A stretch of 64,000 bases of DNA from Lachnospiraceae bacterium AM48-27BH (GTDB lineage Bacteria > Bacillota > Clostridia > Lachnospirales > Lachnospiraceae), in NCBI GenBank assembly GCA_003478355.1, contig QUFC01000013.1, positions 24,689 through 88,688 of the forward strand, written 5' to 3'. The position numbers and the translations under genes are program-made. Under the pieces are notes generated by a model, which was not told the DNA's origin, ran no database searches, and saw nothing but the letters and a program-made list of their open reading frames with translations. The number at the start of each line of letters is the position of its first letter. The stretch's first letter is position 1. Below, piece by piece: positions 7,599-17,377 of the stretch.

Positions 7599-8237
7599 AT
7601 GTCAGAAAAAACTATTGAAAACAACAAGGTAAGTGTCATTGGAAAGATCGTTTCAGATTTCACATTCAGCCACGAAGTGTTTGGCGAGGGGTTTTATCTG
7701 GTGGATCTGGAAGTCAACCGTTTAAGCGATCAGGCAGATGTGATACCGCTTATGGTTTCAGAACGTCTGGTTGATGTTACAGAAAATTATCAGGGCTGTA
7801 CCGTAGAGGCTATTGGGCAGTTTCGTTCTTACAACCGGCATGAAGGCTCCAGAAACCGGCTGGTGCTTTCTGTATTTGTCCGGGAGATCCATTTTATGGA
7901 GGAATTTACAGATTATACCAAGACGAATCAGATCTTTCTGGACGGCTATATCTGCAAGACTCCAATCTACCGGAAAACTCCTCTTGGAAGGGAAATTGCG
8001 GATATCCTGCTGGCGGTAAACCGTCCGTATGGCAAATCCGATTACATACCATGTATCGCCTGGGGCAGAAATGCCAGATATGCGTCTAATTTCCAGGTCG
8101 GCACCAGAGTCTGCATCTGGGGAAGAGTCCAGAGCCGGGAGTATACAAAGAAGATCAGCGAGTCGGAATGTGAGAAGCGGGTGGCTTATGAAGTATCCGT
8201 CAGCAAGCTGGAATGTGTCGAACAGATAGTCAGATGA
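7599..8237 (+). CDS. Single-stranded DNA-binding (SSB-like) protein with two OB-folds
   Basis: The protein has 212 residues and reads as two OB-fold halves. The first (about 8-105) begins NKVSVIGKIVSDFTFSHE, where SSB proteins carry their first strand. The second (about 110-205) begins NQIFLDGYICKTPIYRKT and contains ADILLAVNRPYGKSDYIPC and IAWGRNARY, the SSB/PriB consensus. There is no acidic SSB C-terminal tip: it ends KLECVEQIVR. A role in single-stranded DNA binding is likely, but this is not the canonical replication SSB. The ATG at 7599 follows GAGGAGA. The gene stands alone between structured repeats and ends at a terminator. Confidence 0.75.
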   Translation: MSEKTIENNKVSVIGKIVSDFTFSHEVFGEGFYLVDLEVNRLSDQADVIPLMVSERLVDVTENYQGCTVEAIGQFRSYNRHEGSRNRLVLSVFVREIHFMEEFTDYTKTNQIFLDGYICKTPIYRKTPLGREIADILLAVNRPYGKSDYIPCIAWGRNARYASNFQVGTRVCIWGRVQSREYTKKISESECEKRVAYEVSVSKLECVEQIVR

Positions 8238-8258
8238 CCTCGAAAATGAAGAATCACG

Positions 8259-8391
8259 GTAACGATTCAGTAGGTCTGCGCACATGCTGCGCTGACCGTA
8301 AGAACACATAGGTTAGAAAGCAAAAATCCCATCAGCGAAGCTGATCTGGAATGGATTTTTGCTCGTAACTATGAAGGTACTGAATAGTTGC
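8259..8391 (+). repeat. Dispersed structured element, full copy B (133 nt)
   Basis: It has the same length and architecture as the element at 1213-1345 and differs from it at only four positions. Two changes adjoin each other in the linker between hairpins, one lies in the loop-side of the second hairpin and one in the 3' end (GTTGC for GTTAC). It starts 22 bp after the SSB-like stop codon, in the same orientation as the gene. With the terminator and second repeat type it fills the stretch 8238-8634. Confidence 0.85.
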
Positions 8392-8491
8392 GAATTACAT
8401 GAATGGAAGCAGATAAAGAAGGGCAGAGACAGAGGAAAAACGTAAGCAAATGAATTCCTATCGCCTATCAGCGGAATAGAGTAAAACGTAT

Positions 8492-8543
8492 AAAACCCTT
8501 TGAATCCGTGCAGACTAATTCTGTACAGGTTCAAAGGGTTTTT
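8492..8543 (+). terminator. Terminator downstream of the SSB-like gene
   Basis: AAAACCCTTTGAA at 8492-8504 pairs with TTCAAAGGGTTTT at 8530-8542 (13 bp), followed by a T-rich tract. It lies 250 bp after the SSB-like stop. Confidence 0.75.
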
Positions 8544-8548
8544 ATTTA

Positions 8549-8610
8549 TGTCATAGGAAACTTCGTCCTATGACACAAAAATCGCTCCGCGGGATCACAC
8601 TACGGCGGAG
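8549..8610 (+). repeat. Second hairpin-repeat family, copy 1
   Basis: TGTCATAGGA at 8549-8558 and TCCTATGACA at 8566-8575 form a perfect 10-bp stem with loop AACTTCG. CTCCGC at 8585-8590 and GCGGAG at 8605-8610 form a second stem. The same order of motifs, in the same orientation, recurs at about 48032-48096 with compensating changes. It lies directly upstream of the ldh ribosome site and would be in the ldh leader if transcription starts upstream. Confidence 0.7.
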
Positions 8611-8634
8611 TGAAAGAGACAGGAGGCACAGTGC

Positions 8635-9597
8635 ATGGGACAGGTGAATTTACGGAAAGTAGCAATGATCGGCTGCGGGTATGTGGGATCGGCTGCAGCG
8701 TTTGCTTTGATGCAGAACCGGCTGTTTGCGGAGATCGTGTTGATCGATGTGGATCAGGAGAAGGCAGAGGGAGAAGCTATGGATATCGGCCATGGGATTC
8801 CGCTGGTGGGAAATATGAAGATTTACGCAGGCAGCTATGATGATATTGCGGACGCGGCGATCATTGTGATCACGGCGGGAGCGGGACAGAAGCCTGGGGA
8901 GACCAGATTGGATCTGGTGCACCGGAATGTCAGTATTTACCAGAAGATCATTCCAGAGATTACAAAACGAAACTGTCAGGGAATTTTGCTTGTGGTGTCC
9001 AATCCAGTGGATATCCTGACGTATGTAACGGTGAAATTATCCGGATTTCCAGAGAATCGGGTGATCGGATCAGGAACAGTTCTGGATACTGCCCGGTTAA
9101 AGTATCAGGTGGGAGAACATCTGGCTGTGGACAGTAAGAGTGTTCATGCATTTATCATTGGCGAGCATGGAGACAGTGAAATTGCTGTATGGAGCAGCGC
9201 CAATATCTCCGGCGTTCCGTTAGACGATTTCTGTGAGATGCGGGGGCAATGGAACCACGATAAGATCCAGGAAAATATCGCAGAAACCGTGAAACGGAGC
9301 GCCTACGAGATCATTGAACGAAAACAGGCCACCTATTACGGTGTTGCCATGACCATCAAGCGGATCTGCGAGGTGATCATCAGGGATGAGAAATCCATTC
9401 TGCCAGTTTCTACGATGATGCATGGAGAATTTGGAATCGATGATGTGGCTTTAAGTATGCCGTCCATTGTGGGGGCGGACGGATTTGAAGTGCGGGTGCC
9501 GATTTCCCTGAATGAGGAAGAATGCAAAAATCTGCGGAAGTCCGCTCAGACTTTAAAAGAAATCCTAAAACAATGTGACCAGATTGCGATAGAGTAA
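8635..9597 (+). CDS. ldh: L-lactate dehydrogenase
   Basis: Ldh reduces pyruvate to L-lactate and regenerates NAD in fermentation. The 320-residue protein has the dinucleotide motif IGCGYVGSAAA (12-22), the specificity loop AGAGQKPGETR with Gln85 (lactate rather than malate type), VSNPVD, and the catalytic His178 in GEHGDSE. All active-site residues are present. The ATG at 8635 follows AGGAGG by eight bases. The gene is monocistronic: a structured repeat precedes it and a terminator follows at 9617-9660. Confidence 0.95.
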   Translation: MGQVNLRKVAMIGCGYVGSAAAFALMQNRLFAEIVLIDVDQEKAEGEAMDIGHGIPLVGNMKIYAGSYDDIADAAIIVITAGAGQKPGETRLDLVHRNVSIYQKIIPEITKRNCQGILLVVSNPVDILTYVTVKLSGFPENRVIGSGTVLDTARLKYQVGEHLAVDSKSVHAFIIGEHGDSEIAVWSSANISGVPLDDFCEMRGQWNHDKIQENIAETVKRSAYEIIERKQATYYGVAMTIKRICEVIIRDEKSILPVSTMMHGEFGIDDVALSMPSIVGADGFEVRVPISLNEEECKNLRKSAQTLKEILKQCDQIAIE

Positions 9598-9616
9598 AAT
9601 AGTCAATAAAACAAAA

Positions 9617-9660
9617 AGGAAGGAACCGATTCCAATAGAAAACGATTCCTTCCTAATTTT
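9617..9660. terminator. Bidirectional terminator between ldh and the LysR gene
   Basis: AGGAAGGAA at 9617-9625 pairs with TTCCTTCCT at 9646-9654. A-runs precede and T-rich sequence follows, so it can serve both converging genes. Confidence 0.75.
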
Positions 9661-10621
9661 ACCGAAACGGCGAGTCTTTCGGAACAGGATAGCTCCATGG
9701 ACACAAATTCTGCTGCACGTATTGCTCCATCAAATGAATCAGAATCTCTGCGGAAAGCGGCAGCGTTTTCCCCTTCTTGTAAACAGCGCAGAAGGTTGTA
9801 TAAAGAGGCTTTTCCAGAATGGAGTAAATGTTCAGTTCTGGAAGATGTGGGAATTCTGCCAGGTAGGTGGACTGGGTAAAGCCAACACCGAATCCGTTAG
9901 CTGCCAGACCAGCCATGGTATTCAGTCGCTGAACCGTAAAAATATTACAAGGCCAGAAACCAACGGTGTCCAGAACTTGTTTACTGTTTTTGTAGATGGA
10001 CTGCCACTCATGAGCCATAAGAAAACGATCCTCCTTAAAAAGTGATAGGTCAATCCATGGGAAATTAAATCCTGGACGTTTTTGGGCGTATTTTCCCATG
10101 GGATGATTAGCGCCGGTAAAGAAAACAACCTCGTCCTGGAAAAATGGATAATATACAAATTCTTTTTTGGGTGTGGAGCAGGAACATAAGAATATGTCCA
10201 GTTGATCTTCAAGGAGCATCTTTTCCAGATTCTGATAAAAGTCTTCTTTCCAGATAATCTTTAAACGTTCACAGGAATTTTCTAACCGAGGAAGAAGGTA
10301 AGGAGCCATACTGGCGGAACGGATGGACTGGATACCAACCTGGAGCCGCTCGCTTCGACCGTTAATCAGTTCTGAAATTTCAGAATCAAAGGTTTCTTTC
10401 ATGGCAAGCATTTTTTTTGCCTGTTCTACATAGAGTTCTCCTGCATAGGTCAAGGTAAATTGTTTGCCGATTCGATCAAATAGCTGAATTCCAAGCTGCT
10501 TTTCCAGATTGCTGATATAGAGGCTTAAGGCAGGCTGAGAGATGAATAATAGCTGTGCGGCTTTTGATAAGCTTCCGGTTTGTGCCAGAGTGCAGACATA
10601 TAGCTGTTCTTTTAAGTTCAT
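9659..10621 (-). CDS. LysR-family transcriptional regulator
   Basis: This 320-residue LysR protein has an N-terminal helix-turn-helix (residues 1-60, SLSKAAQLLFISQPALSLYI then LEKQLGIQLFDR) and a periplasmic-binding-like effector domain. I use the ATG at 10621, preceded by AAGGAGA, rather than a longer in-frame start at 10723 that adds a non-homologous leader. It is divergently oriented, 200 bp from the oligopeptide transporter operon, the classic arrangement of a LysR activator with its target. The effector may be a peptide or amino acid; this is inferred from context. Confidence 0.9.
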   Translation of the reverse strand: MNLKEQLYVCTLAQTGSLSKAAQLLFISQPALSLYISNLEKQLGIQLFDRIGKQFTLTYAGELYVEQAKKMLAMKETFDSEISELINGRSERLQVGIQSIRSASMAPYLLPRLENSCERLKIIWKEDFYQNLEKMLLEDQLDIFLCSCSTPKKEFVYYPFFQDEVVFFTGANHPMGKYAQKRPGFNFPWIDLSLFKEDRFLMAHEWQSIYKNSKQVLDTVGFWPCNIFTVQRLNTMAGLAANGFGVGFTQSTYLAEFPHLPELNIYSILEKPLYTTFCAVYKKGKTLPLSAEILIHLMEQYVQQNLCPWSYPVPKDSPFR

Positions 10622-10715
10622 AAAAATCTCCTTCATAGATAAAAGTGGTGGTACAGGAAAGACAGATGTTTTTCTATATAAGTACATCATACCATAATCA
10701 TAAGAAAAACAAAAT

Positions 10716-10765
10716 ATTTTCATAGGAAAAATAAACTTTACAAATAATCAGACAACATATAAAAT
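10716..10765 (+). promoter_or_regulatory. Promoter and possible LysR box for the peptide operon
   Basis: TTTACA at 10737-10742 and TAAAAT at 10760-10765 are 17 bp apart. Just upstream, ATTTT at 10716-10720 and AAAAT at 10728-10732 form a short T-N11-A dyad, the loose LysR-box pattern, in the right place for activation. The -10/-35 reading is moderate and the box is weak. Confidence 0.45.
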
Positions 10766-10821
10766 CTAGTTAATAATAACAAGGGTTATTGAGAGATTGC
10801 TGATTAAAAGGAGGATGACCT

Positions 10822-12440
10822 ATGAAAAAGAGAAAACTATTAGCAGCAGTTGGTTTAAGCCTTGCAGTTGCATTGACAGCGTGCAGTGGAGGCAAAACAA
10901 CAGAAACATCTGGAACGACAGGAGCAGCGCAGGAGACATCAGAGGCGGCAAAAGACGTAGCACCGATTCAGGCAGAAGAGGACGAGAAAAAGTCTGATAA
11001 GGATTCCATGATCGTGGCCATGGACCGTGAGCCAGCCAGTCTGGATCCAAATGGCAATAACGTGGTGGTAAAACGAATGATCGATAATTGCATTTACGAT
11101 ACGTTATTAAAATTTGATGAGAATCTGACTCCGGTGGCGTCTCTGGCAGAGTCATGGGAGCAGGTAGACGATACCACATGGAAATTCAATCTGAGAAAAG
11201 ATGTAAAATTCCATGATGGAACACCATTGACCTCCAAAGATGTATTATTCAGTTTTAAGCGTTTGGCTAATTCCAGCAACGGCAATAACCTGGCAGACCA
11301 TTTTGACCCAGAAGGATATGAAGCACCAGATGATTATACCTTTATTTTAAAAACAACCACTCCCTACGCATTTGTAGAAGCAACCTTATGTTCTCCAGGA
11401 CTTGCCATCGTTCCTGAGGCAGAGGTTGAAAAGGTGGGCGATGACGCGTTCGGTAGAAATCCAGTGGGAAGCGGCCCATACAAATTTGTTTCCTGGACAG
11501 CTGGAGACAGCATTGTGATCGAGAAAAATGAAGATTACTGGGGTGACCAGTCTATCTTAAATACCATACTTTCCGTATTATTACTGAGAGCTCCAGTCGT
11601 ACCATTGATCTGGAGAGCGGTGGTATTGATCTTGCCTTATCCATTCCAAACACCGATGCAGACCGGATTGCAGAGAACGCAGACACCCAGCTGATTCTTC
11701 ACACTGGCGCAACAGACCGCTATATTGCATTAAACTGCCAGAGTGATGTATTAAAAGATGTTCGTGTACGTCAGGCATTAAATTATGCGACTGATTCCGA
11801 GTCTATTCGTCAGGTGTGCTACGGTGCGGATACTTCTGAGCCAATGCTTAGTGTAGTACCAAGTACCTTACAGGGTTATCGCAGTGATTTAGAGCAGTAC
11901 GGATACGATATCGATAAAGCAAAATCTCTTCTGGAAGAAGCAGGCTATGGCGATGGTTTAACAGTTGAGTTTAAGTATCTGGCAAGTTCCACTAATAACA
12001 TGCTGGCAGAGCTGTTACAGCAGATGTGGGGACAGGTTGGTGTTACTCTGGAACTGAATCCAACCGAGTCTGGAACTTTAACATCTGCATTAAACAAAGG
12101 TGATTTTGAAATCTGCTGTGCAGGAACGAACTTCCCATTGATGGAGGCAGGTGCTGGTCTTTATGATATGTTCCATACTTCCAGTATGTATTCTGGAAAT
12201 GACCGTTCTGAGCTTTCTGATCCAGAAGTTGACGCAGTTTTAGATCAGGTGATCGTAACTACAGATGCAGATGAGAGAGCAAAACTGGTTGAGCAGGCAC
12301 AGGAACTGATTCATGCAGACGCTCCATTTATCTATTTGGCATATACCAAGAGTATTGTAGGTGCAAGCAGTAAGCTTCGTGGATTTGATCCAACACCAAC
12401 TTCTATGTATGATTTCAGAACCGTATATTTTGTAGAATAA
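10822..12440 (+). CDS. Oligopeptide/dipeptide ABC transporter, substrate-binding lipoprotein (frameshifted near 11570)
   Basis: This is the extracellular receptor for peptide uptake, family SBP_bac_5. The N-terminus is a lipoprotein signal with lipobox LTAC (MKKRKLLAAVGLSLAVALT then C), and a Thr/Ser/Glu-rich linker follows. The SBP_bac_5 hallmarks are AMDREPASLDPNG, ESWEQVDDTTWKFNLRKDVKF and GSGPYKFVSW. The frame breaks at 11567-11572 (ATACCATACTTTCC), where one base is missing. The other frame continues without gap (FRIITESSSRTIDLESGGID...) to the stop at 12440. The repaired length is about 539 residues, normal for the family. It is the first gene of an operon with two permeases, two ATPases and peptidases. 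Confidence 0.88.
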
Positions 12441-12471
12441 TGGGAACAAAGCAGTAAAGAAGTCCGAAATG

Positions 12472-12503
12472 GGGAGTCTGACGTTAGGGCAGGCTCCCTT
12501 TTT
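12472..12503 (+). terminator. Intra-operon hairpin with T-run between receptor and permease genes
   Basis: GGGAGTCTG at 12472-12480 pairs with CAGGCTCCC at 12490-12498, followed by five T. Such leaky terminators often sit after the receptor gene in ABC operons, so the receptor is made in excess over the membrane parts. Confidence 0.7.
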
Positions 12504-12523
12504 CACTACTAGGAGGAATGACC

Positions 12524-13448
12524 ATGCTAAAATATTTGTTTCGCCGGCTTTTGATGATGATCCCGGTTATGTTGGGTGTGATCGTGATTGTATTTACGTT
12601 GTTGTACATAACACCTGGAGATCCAGTTGATTCAATTCTGGGTGATGATGCCACGCCGGAGGCAGCAGCAGAACTTCGTGAAGAATTAGGATTAAATGGA
12701 ACTTACGTGGAACGTCTTGGAAAATATGTGGTGAACGTGGCTCATGGAGATCTGGGAATCTGCTACGCAACCAAGCAGCCGGTAGCAGCCAGAATCGCCC
12801 AGGCATTTCCAAATTCCCTGAAACTGGCATCCTGCTCCATCGTTCTGGCTGTGATCATTGGATTAACGTTTGGAATTGTGTCGGCGGTCAAGCAATACTC
12901 CATATTTGACAGTGTTGCCATGACCCTGGCCATGATAGGAAATGCCATGCCAAACTTCTGGCAGGGATTGTTACTGATGTTATTATTTGCCCTTCGTTGG
13001 AAATTGCTTCCGGCATCTGGTTTTAATGGCTGGAAATACATGATTCTTCCGGCGGTTACCATCGGAACCAGTTCCGCAGCAGCCATTGCCAGAATGACCC
13101 GATCTTCTATGCTGGAGGTCATCAGACAGGATTATATTGTGACAGCAGAAGCAAAAGGCCAGACAGAGATGAAGATCATTATTGTCCATGCATTAAAGAA
13201 TGCCCTGATTCCGGTTATTACAACCGTTGGTATCCAGTTTGGCAACTTATTGGGCGGAGCGGTTTTAACCGAATCTATTTTCGCAATTCCTGGACTAGGA
13301 AAAATGATGGTAGATGCGATCAAGGCTAGAAATTATCCAGTGGTACAGGGTGGCGTATTGGTGGTAGCTGACATTCAGCCTGGTGAACCTGGCAGTTGAT
13401 ATCTTGTATGCGTATGTGGACCCACGAATCCGGTCTCAGTATAAATAG
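12524..13448 (+). CDS. Oligopeptide/dipeptide ABC transporter permease, DppB/OppB type (frameshifted near 13375)
   Basis: This inner-membrane permease starts MLKYLFRRLLMMIPVMLGVI and carries the family's ITPGDP segment and the EAA loop (RQDYIVTAEAKGQ). The ATG at 12524 is used because AGGAGG lies seven bases upstream, whereas it touches the ATG at 12518. Near 13374-13376 (ACATTCAGCC) the frame slips: two bases appear lost, perhaps ATTTTCAGC reduced to ATTCAGC. The first frame then stops at 13399. The alternative frame gives the expected tail LVNLAVDILYAYVDPRIRSQ and stops at 13448. The repaired length is about 308 residues, normal for DppB. Confidence 0.87.
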
Positions 13449-13460
13449 GAGGGCAGACAA

Positions 13461-14351
13461 ATGAAAAATGAAAATCAGACATCCCTTCCAGTACAGGATG
13501 AACAGGTAGTAACGAAAAAACGAAGCCAGTTAAAAGAGGTATGGAGAAGATTTTGCAGAAATAAGCAGGCCATGATTGGTCTTGCCATGCTTTTCCTGCT
13601 GATTTTTGCGGCAGTTTTTGCCAATGTGATCGCACCATACGATCCGGTAGAACAGAATCTTTTGATCCGCCTGCAAGGGCCATCAGCTGCACACTGGTTT
13701 GGAACTGATGAATTAGGACGTGATATTTTCAGCCGTATCTTATATGGAGCAAGAATTTCCTTGACGGTTGGTCTGATTGCGGTATCCATCTCCTGTGTTG
13801 CAGGATGTGCCCTGGGAGCTATTGCAGGATACTATGGTGGTATCCTTGACACAGTGATCATGAGAATTTCCGATATTATGATGGCGATTCCAAGTATTTT
13901 GTTGAATATCTCCATCGTGGCAGCACTGGGAACGGGACTGCAGAATGTAATGATTGCCATTGGTATTTCCAGTGTTCCGGCATATTGTCGTATTATGAGA
14001 GCTTCGCTTCTTTCCTTAAAAAATCAGGAATTTGTAGATGCGTCCAGAGTTGCTGGCTCTACAGACTTTTACATTATCATGCACCATATTATTCCAAATA
14101 GTCTGGCTCCTTTGATCGTTCAGGCGACATTAAAAATAGGTGGGGCGATTCTTTCCTGTGCCAGCATGAGCTTTATCGGTCTTGGAATTGTGCCTCCGAC
14201 ACCAGAATGGGGCGCTATGCTTTCAACAGGACGTGATTTCTTAAGAGATGCGCCACACCTGACTGCATTTCCTGGACTGGCAATTATGTTTGCAGTATTT
14301 TCCATGAATTTGATCGGTGACGGCCTCGGGACGCACTGGATCCGAAGCTGA
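13461..14351 (+). CDS. Oligopeptide/dipeptide ABC transporter permease, DppC/OppC type
   Basis: This 296-residue permease pairs with the preceding one. It has an N-terminal cytosolic tail and one membrane segment (MIGLAMLFLLIFAAVFANVI), then the DppC signature GTDELGRDIFSRILYGARIS. The EAA loop reads VDASRVAGSTDFYIIMHHI. The frame is intact. The ATG at 13461 follows AGGAGG and lies 12 bases after the repaired end of the previous gene. It is part of the five-gene transporter set. Confidence 0.93.
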   Translation: MKNENQTSLPVQDEQVVTKKRSQLKEVWRRFCRNKQAMIGLAMLFLLIFAAVFANVIAPYDPVEQNLLIRLQGPSAAHWFGTDELGRDIFSRILYGARISLTVGLIAVSISCVAGCALGAIAGYYGGILDTVIMRISDIMMAIPSILLNISIVAALGTGLQNVMIAIGISSVPAYCRIMRASLLSLKNQEFVDASRVAGSTDFYIIMHHIIPNSLAPLIVQATLKIGGAILSCASMSFIGLGIVPPTPEWGAMLSTGRDFLRDAPHLTAFPGLAIMFAVFSMNLIGDGLGTHWIRS

Positions 14352-14371
14352 AAAACTAGGAGGTGGACGCA

Positions 14372-15357
14372 GTGAGTGATCATAAATTATTAGAAATCAA
14401 AAATCTGACCGTTCAGTATCTGACTGTAGATGGTTGTGTTCATGCAGTAGAAGGTCTAAATCTGTCTTTAAATGAAGGAGAAACATTAGGACTGGTAGGA
14501 GAAACCGGAGCTGGAAAAACAACGACGGTAAAATCCATCATGAGAATTCTTCCAGATCCACCTGCGAAAATCCAGAATGGCGAGATTTATTTTGAAGGAG
14601 AGGATCTGTTAAAAAAATCCAAGAAAGAAATGCAGAAGATCCGTGGAAAACAGATTTCCATGATTTTCCAGGATCCTATGACGTCTTTGAACCCGATTAT
14701 CACCGTTGGCGACCAGATCATGGAGGTAATTCGTCTGCATGATAGGCATATGAATAGCTGGAGGCTTATAAAAAAGCCTGTGAAATGCTGGAATTGGTTG
14801 GAATCAAGGGAGAGCGTGCCAAGGATTATCCACATCAGTTTTCCGGTGGTATGAAACAGCGAGTGATCATTGCCATGGCATTGGCCTGCAATCCAAAGCT
14901 TCTGATCGCCGATGAGCCAACCACTGCTTTGGATGTGACGATTCAGGCACAGGTACTGGAATTGATGCGGAAATTAAAGGAGCAGTATCAGACTTCCATG
15001 ATCATGATTACCCATGATCTGGGAATTGTGGCAGAGATCTGCGATTATGTGGCGGTTATGTATGCTGGAAATATTGTGGAATATGGAAGTTTGGAGCAGA
15101 TTTTCCACCGTCCGTCCCACCCATACACCAAGGGACTATTTGACTGTATCCCGAATATGTTAGATGAGGAAATGAAACTGGTGCCGATCCATGGTCTGAC
15201 TCCAGATCCAACAAATCTGCCAAAGGGCTGTCATTTTAATCCGAGATGTCCATATGCTACAGAAAAATGCTGTCAGCAGGTTCCTGAGATGTATGAAGTG
15301 GAACCAGGACATTTCGTACAGTGCCATCTGGTAAAGGAGGGGAAACAACATGAGTGA
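14372..15357 (+). CDS. Oligopeptide/dipeptide ABC transporter ATPase, DppD/OppD type (frameshifted near 14754)
   Basis: The translation start is a GTG at 14372, eight bases after AGGAGG; no ATG is available. Walker A reads GETGAGKTT, and [10 protein letters not shown] follows. The frame breaks at about 14752-14756 (ATGAATAGCTGG), one A apparently missing from an AATAAGCTG. The other frame continues as [20 protein letters not shown], with signature [15 protein letters not shown] and Walker [13 protein letters not shown]. The C-terminal cysteine-bearing region ([14 protein letters not shown]) is typical of peptide-transporter ATPases. The repaired length is about 328 residues. The stop overlaps the start of the next gene by eight bases. 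Confidence 0.88.
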
Positions 15358-16303
15358 TGCCATTGTAGAAGTAAAACATCTAAAGAAATATTTCCAGGTA
15401 AAAAATGGTCTTCTTCATGCCGTTGATGACGTAAATTTTGTTATTCCAAAGGGAACCACTATGGGACTGGTAGGTGAGTCTGGTTGTGGAAAATCGACCA
15501 TCGGAAGGCTAATTCTGCGTCTGACGGAGGCCACAGAGGGTGAAATTTTATTTGAGGGACAGGACATCCGGAAATTAAATAAAAAAGATATGCGTCAGAT
15601 GCGACAGAAGATCCAGATGGTATTTCAGGACCCGTATGCATCTCTGGACGGAAGAAAAAGTGTATTTGAGAGTATTGCGGAGCCATTGATTGTCCAGAAA
15701 GTATATACCCAGAAGGCAGATCTGGAAAAACGGGTGTATGAACTGATGGAGACAGCCGGTCTGGCGAAACGTCTGGTCAATTCTTATCCACATGAGCTGG
15801 ACGGCGGAAGAAGACAGCGTGTGGGAATTGCCAGAGCATTGGCCTTAAATCCAGATTTTATTGTGTTAGATGAGCCAGTATCTGCTTTGGACGTGTCCAT
15901 ACAGGCACAGGTGCTGAATCTGATGGAAGAACTGCAGCAGCGGTTTGGACTGACCTACTTATTTATTTCCCATGATTTAAGCGTTGTGAAGCATATCAGC
16001 GACCAGATTGCGGTAATGTATTTGGGTCAGATTGTGGAGACTGCCAGCAGCAAGGAATTATTTGCCCGACCGCTTCACCCATATACCCAGGCACTGTTAA
16101 GCGCAGTACCGATTCCATCCATCGATTATCAGCAGGAAAGGATTGTGTTGGAGGGTGATGTACCAAGTCCGATCAATCCTGGAAAAGGATGCCGGTTTGC
16201 AGGAAGATGCCGTTACTGCCAGGAAAAATGCCGTCAGGAAGCGCCGGTTCTGAAAGATCAGGGAAATGGACATATGGCTGCTTGTCATTTTATTGGGAAG
16301 TAA
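15350..16303 (+). CDS. Oligopeptide/dipeptide ABC transporter ATPase, DppF/OppF type
   Basis: This second ATPase of the transporter is 317 residues and intact. Walker A is GESGCGKST, the Q-loop [16 protein letters not shown], and Walker [13 protein letters not shown]. The C-terminal cysteine cluster reads [14 protein letters not shown]. The ABC signature is [16 protein letters not shown] instead of LSGGQ; as far as I know this variant recurs in DppF-like proteins. The ATG overlaps the upstream stop, with AAGGAGG before it. Confidence 0.93.
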   Translation: MSDAIVEVKHLKKYFQVKNGLLHAVDDVNFVIPKGTTMGLVGESGCGKSTIGRLILRLTEATEGEILFEGQDIRKLNKKDMRQMRQKIQMVFQDPYASLDGRKSVFESIAEPLIVQKVYTQKADLEKRVYELMETAGLAKRLVNSYPHELDGGRRQRVGIARALALNPDFIVLDEPVSALDVSIQAQVLNLMEELQQRFGLTYLFISHDLSVVKHISDQIAVMYLGQIVETASSKELFARPLHPYTQALLSAVPIPSIDYQQERIVLEGDVPSPINPGKGCRFAGRCRYCQEKCRQEAPVLKDQGNGHMAACHFIGK

Positions 16304-16349
16304 TCAAAAGATGATGAAAAGATATCTTTAATGTAGAAGGAGAAGAAAC

Positions 16350-17297
16350 ATGAAAGTATCATTAGAGGGATTTGTACAGGAGAGTATTGCAAAAAAATTG
16401 GATCTATATCATGTACTGGTTCGCCAGCATGGGGAGATTGTAGGAAAATTTGACTGGAGAGAGAACCGACGGGACAATATTCATTCTGCCAGCAAAAGTT
16501 TTTTAAGTATGGCCATCGGAATGGCGATTGATGAGGGAATCTTAAGCCTGGACGAGCATTACGCAGACATTTTCAAGGACAAACTGCCAGCAAATCCAAG
16601 TCAGAATCTGCTAGATATCACCATCCGTGACGCGATTATGATGGCTACTGGACATGAGCAGTTTATTTTACAGGGTTATAATAAATTCAATGACGAGCCT
16701 ATCCGTGACGCCTATGAAAATGATGACTGGGTACAGCATGCGTTGACATTTGAGGTTCCGCATAAGCCAGGTACATTCTGGAAATATAATAACTTTGGTC
16801 CATATCTGACTGCAGTGGTAATCCAGGAGCGTACTGGCCAGCGGTTAAAAGAGTGGTTAAAGCCAAGATTATTTGCTCCGTTAGGTATTAAGAATCCACA
16901 GTGGGATGAGTCTCCAATGGGATACAACATTGGATGTGGCGGCCTGTTTCTTTCTACAGAAGAACTTTCCAAGTTTGGTCAGTTAATGTTAAATAAAGGT
17001 GAGTGGAACGGAAAACAGTTAGTACCAGCAGCATGGGTGGAAGAGGCAACTTCCAATCATATTTCTAATGTGATTGCTGGAAGACAGCAGCATCCAGATG
17101 AATGTGCAGGATATGGATATTTCTTCTGGATGGGAGCAAGAGATCATGCTTATAGTGCCCGCGGCTATGCTGGGCAAGACGTGATCGTACTTCCAGATCA
17201 GGATGCCTGCGTAGTTGTTACTGGACATGAGTTTAACACAGGCGGTATTATGGATTGTGTATGGAACCATATCGTTCCACAGTTGAAGGCAAATTAG
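16350..17297 (+). CDS. Serine hydrolase of the beta-lactamase / S12 family
   Basis: This 315-residue protein has the penicillin-recognising fold: SxxK in SASKSFLSMAIGMAI (about residues 48-62) and the YxN motif in WKYNNFGPYL. Near the C-terminus a TGHEFNTGG stretch stands where KTG/HxG usually lies. There is no signal peptide, so it is probably cytoplasmic. Members include D-aminopeptidases, esterases and peptide hydrolases rather than true beta-lactamases. Its place between a peptide transporter and two peptidases suggests it cleaves imported peptides or their derivatives. A terminator follows. Confidence 0.85.
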   Translation: MKVSLEGFVQESIAKKLDLYHVLVRQHGEIVGKFDWRENRRDNIHSASKSFLSMAIGMAIDEGILSLDEHYADIFKDKLPANPSQNLLDITIRDAIMMATGHEQFILQGYNKFNDEPIRDAYENDDWVQHALTFEVPHKPGTFWKYNNFGPYLTAVVIQERTGQRLKEWLKPRLFAPLGIKNPQWDESPMGYNIGCGGLFLSTEELSKFGQLMLNKGEWNGKQLVPAAWVEEATSNHISNVIAGRQQHPDECAGYGYFFWMGARDHAYSARGYAGQDVIVLPDQDACVVVTGHEFNTGGIMDCVWNHIVPQLKAN

Positions 17298-17322
17298 AAA
17301 ATAAAAATAGAGATGATCTGTG

Positions 17323-17366
17323 AAAAGGCTGTCCATGGGAAAGAAAAAATTCCAGGGCAGTTTTTT
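17323..17366 (+). terminator. Terminator after the serine hydrolase gene
   Basis: GGCTGTCC at 17327-17334 pairs with GGGCAG at 17355-17360 and is flanked by A and T runs (six T). A fresh promoter lies immediately downstream, so the peptidase genes have their own transcription. Confidence 0.65.
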
Positions 17367-17377
17367 CGTTCTCCTAC

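Noticed and set aside
16350..17297. Beta-lactamase resistance gene
   Set aside because: The SxxK/YxN fold is shared by many esterases and peptidases; there is no signal peptide and the context is peptide catabolism.
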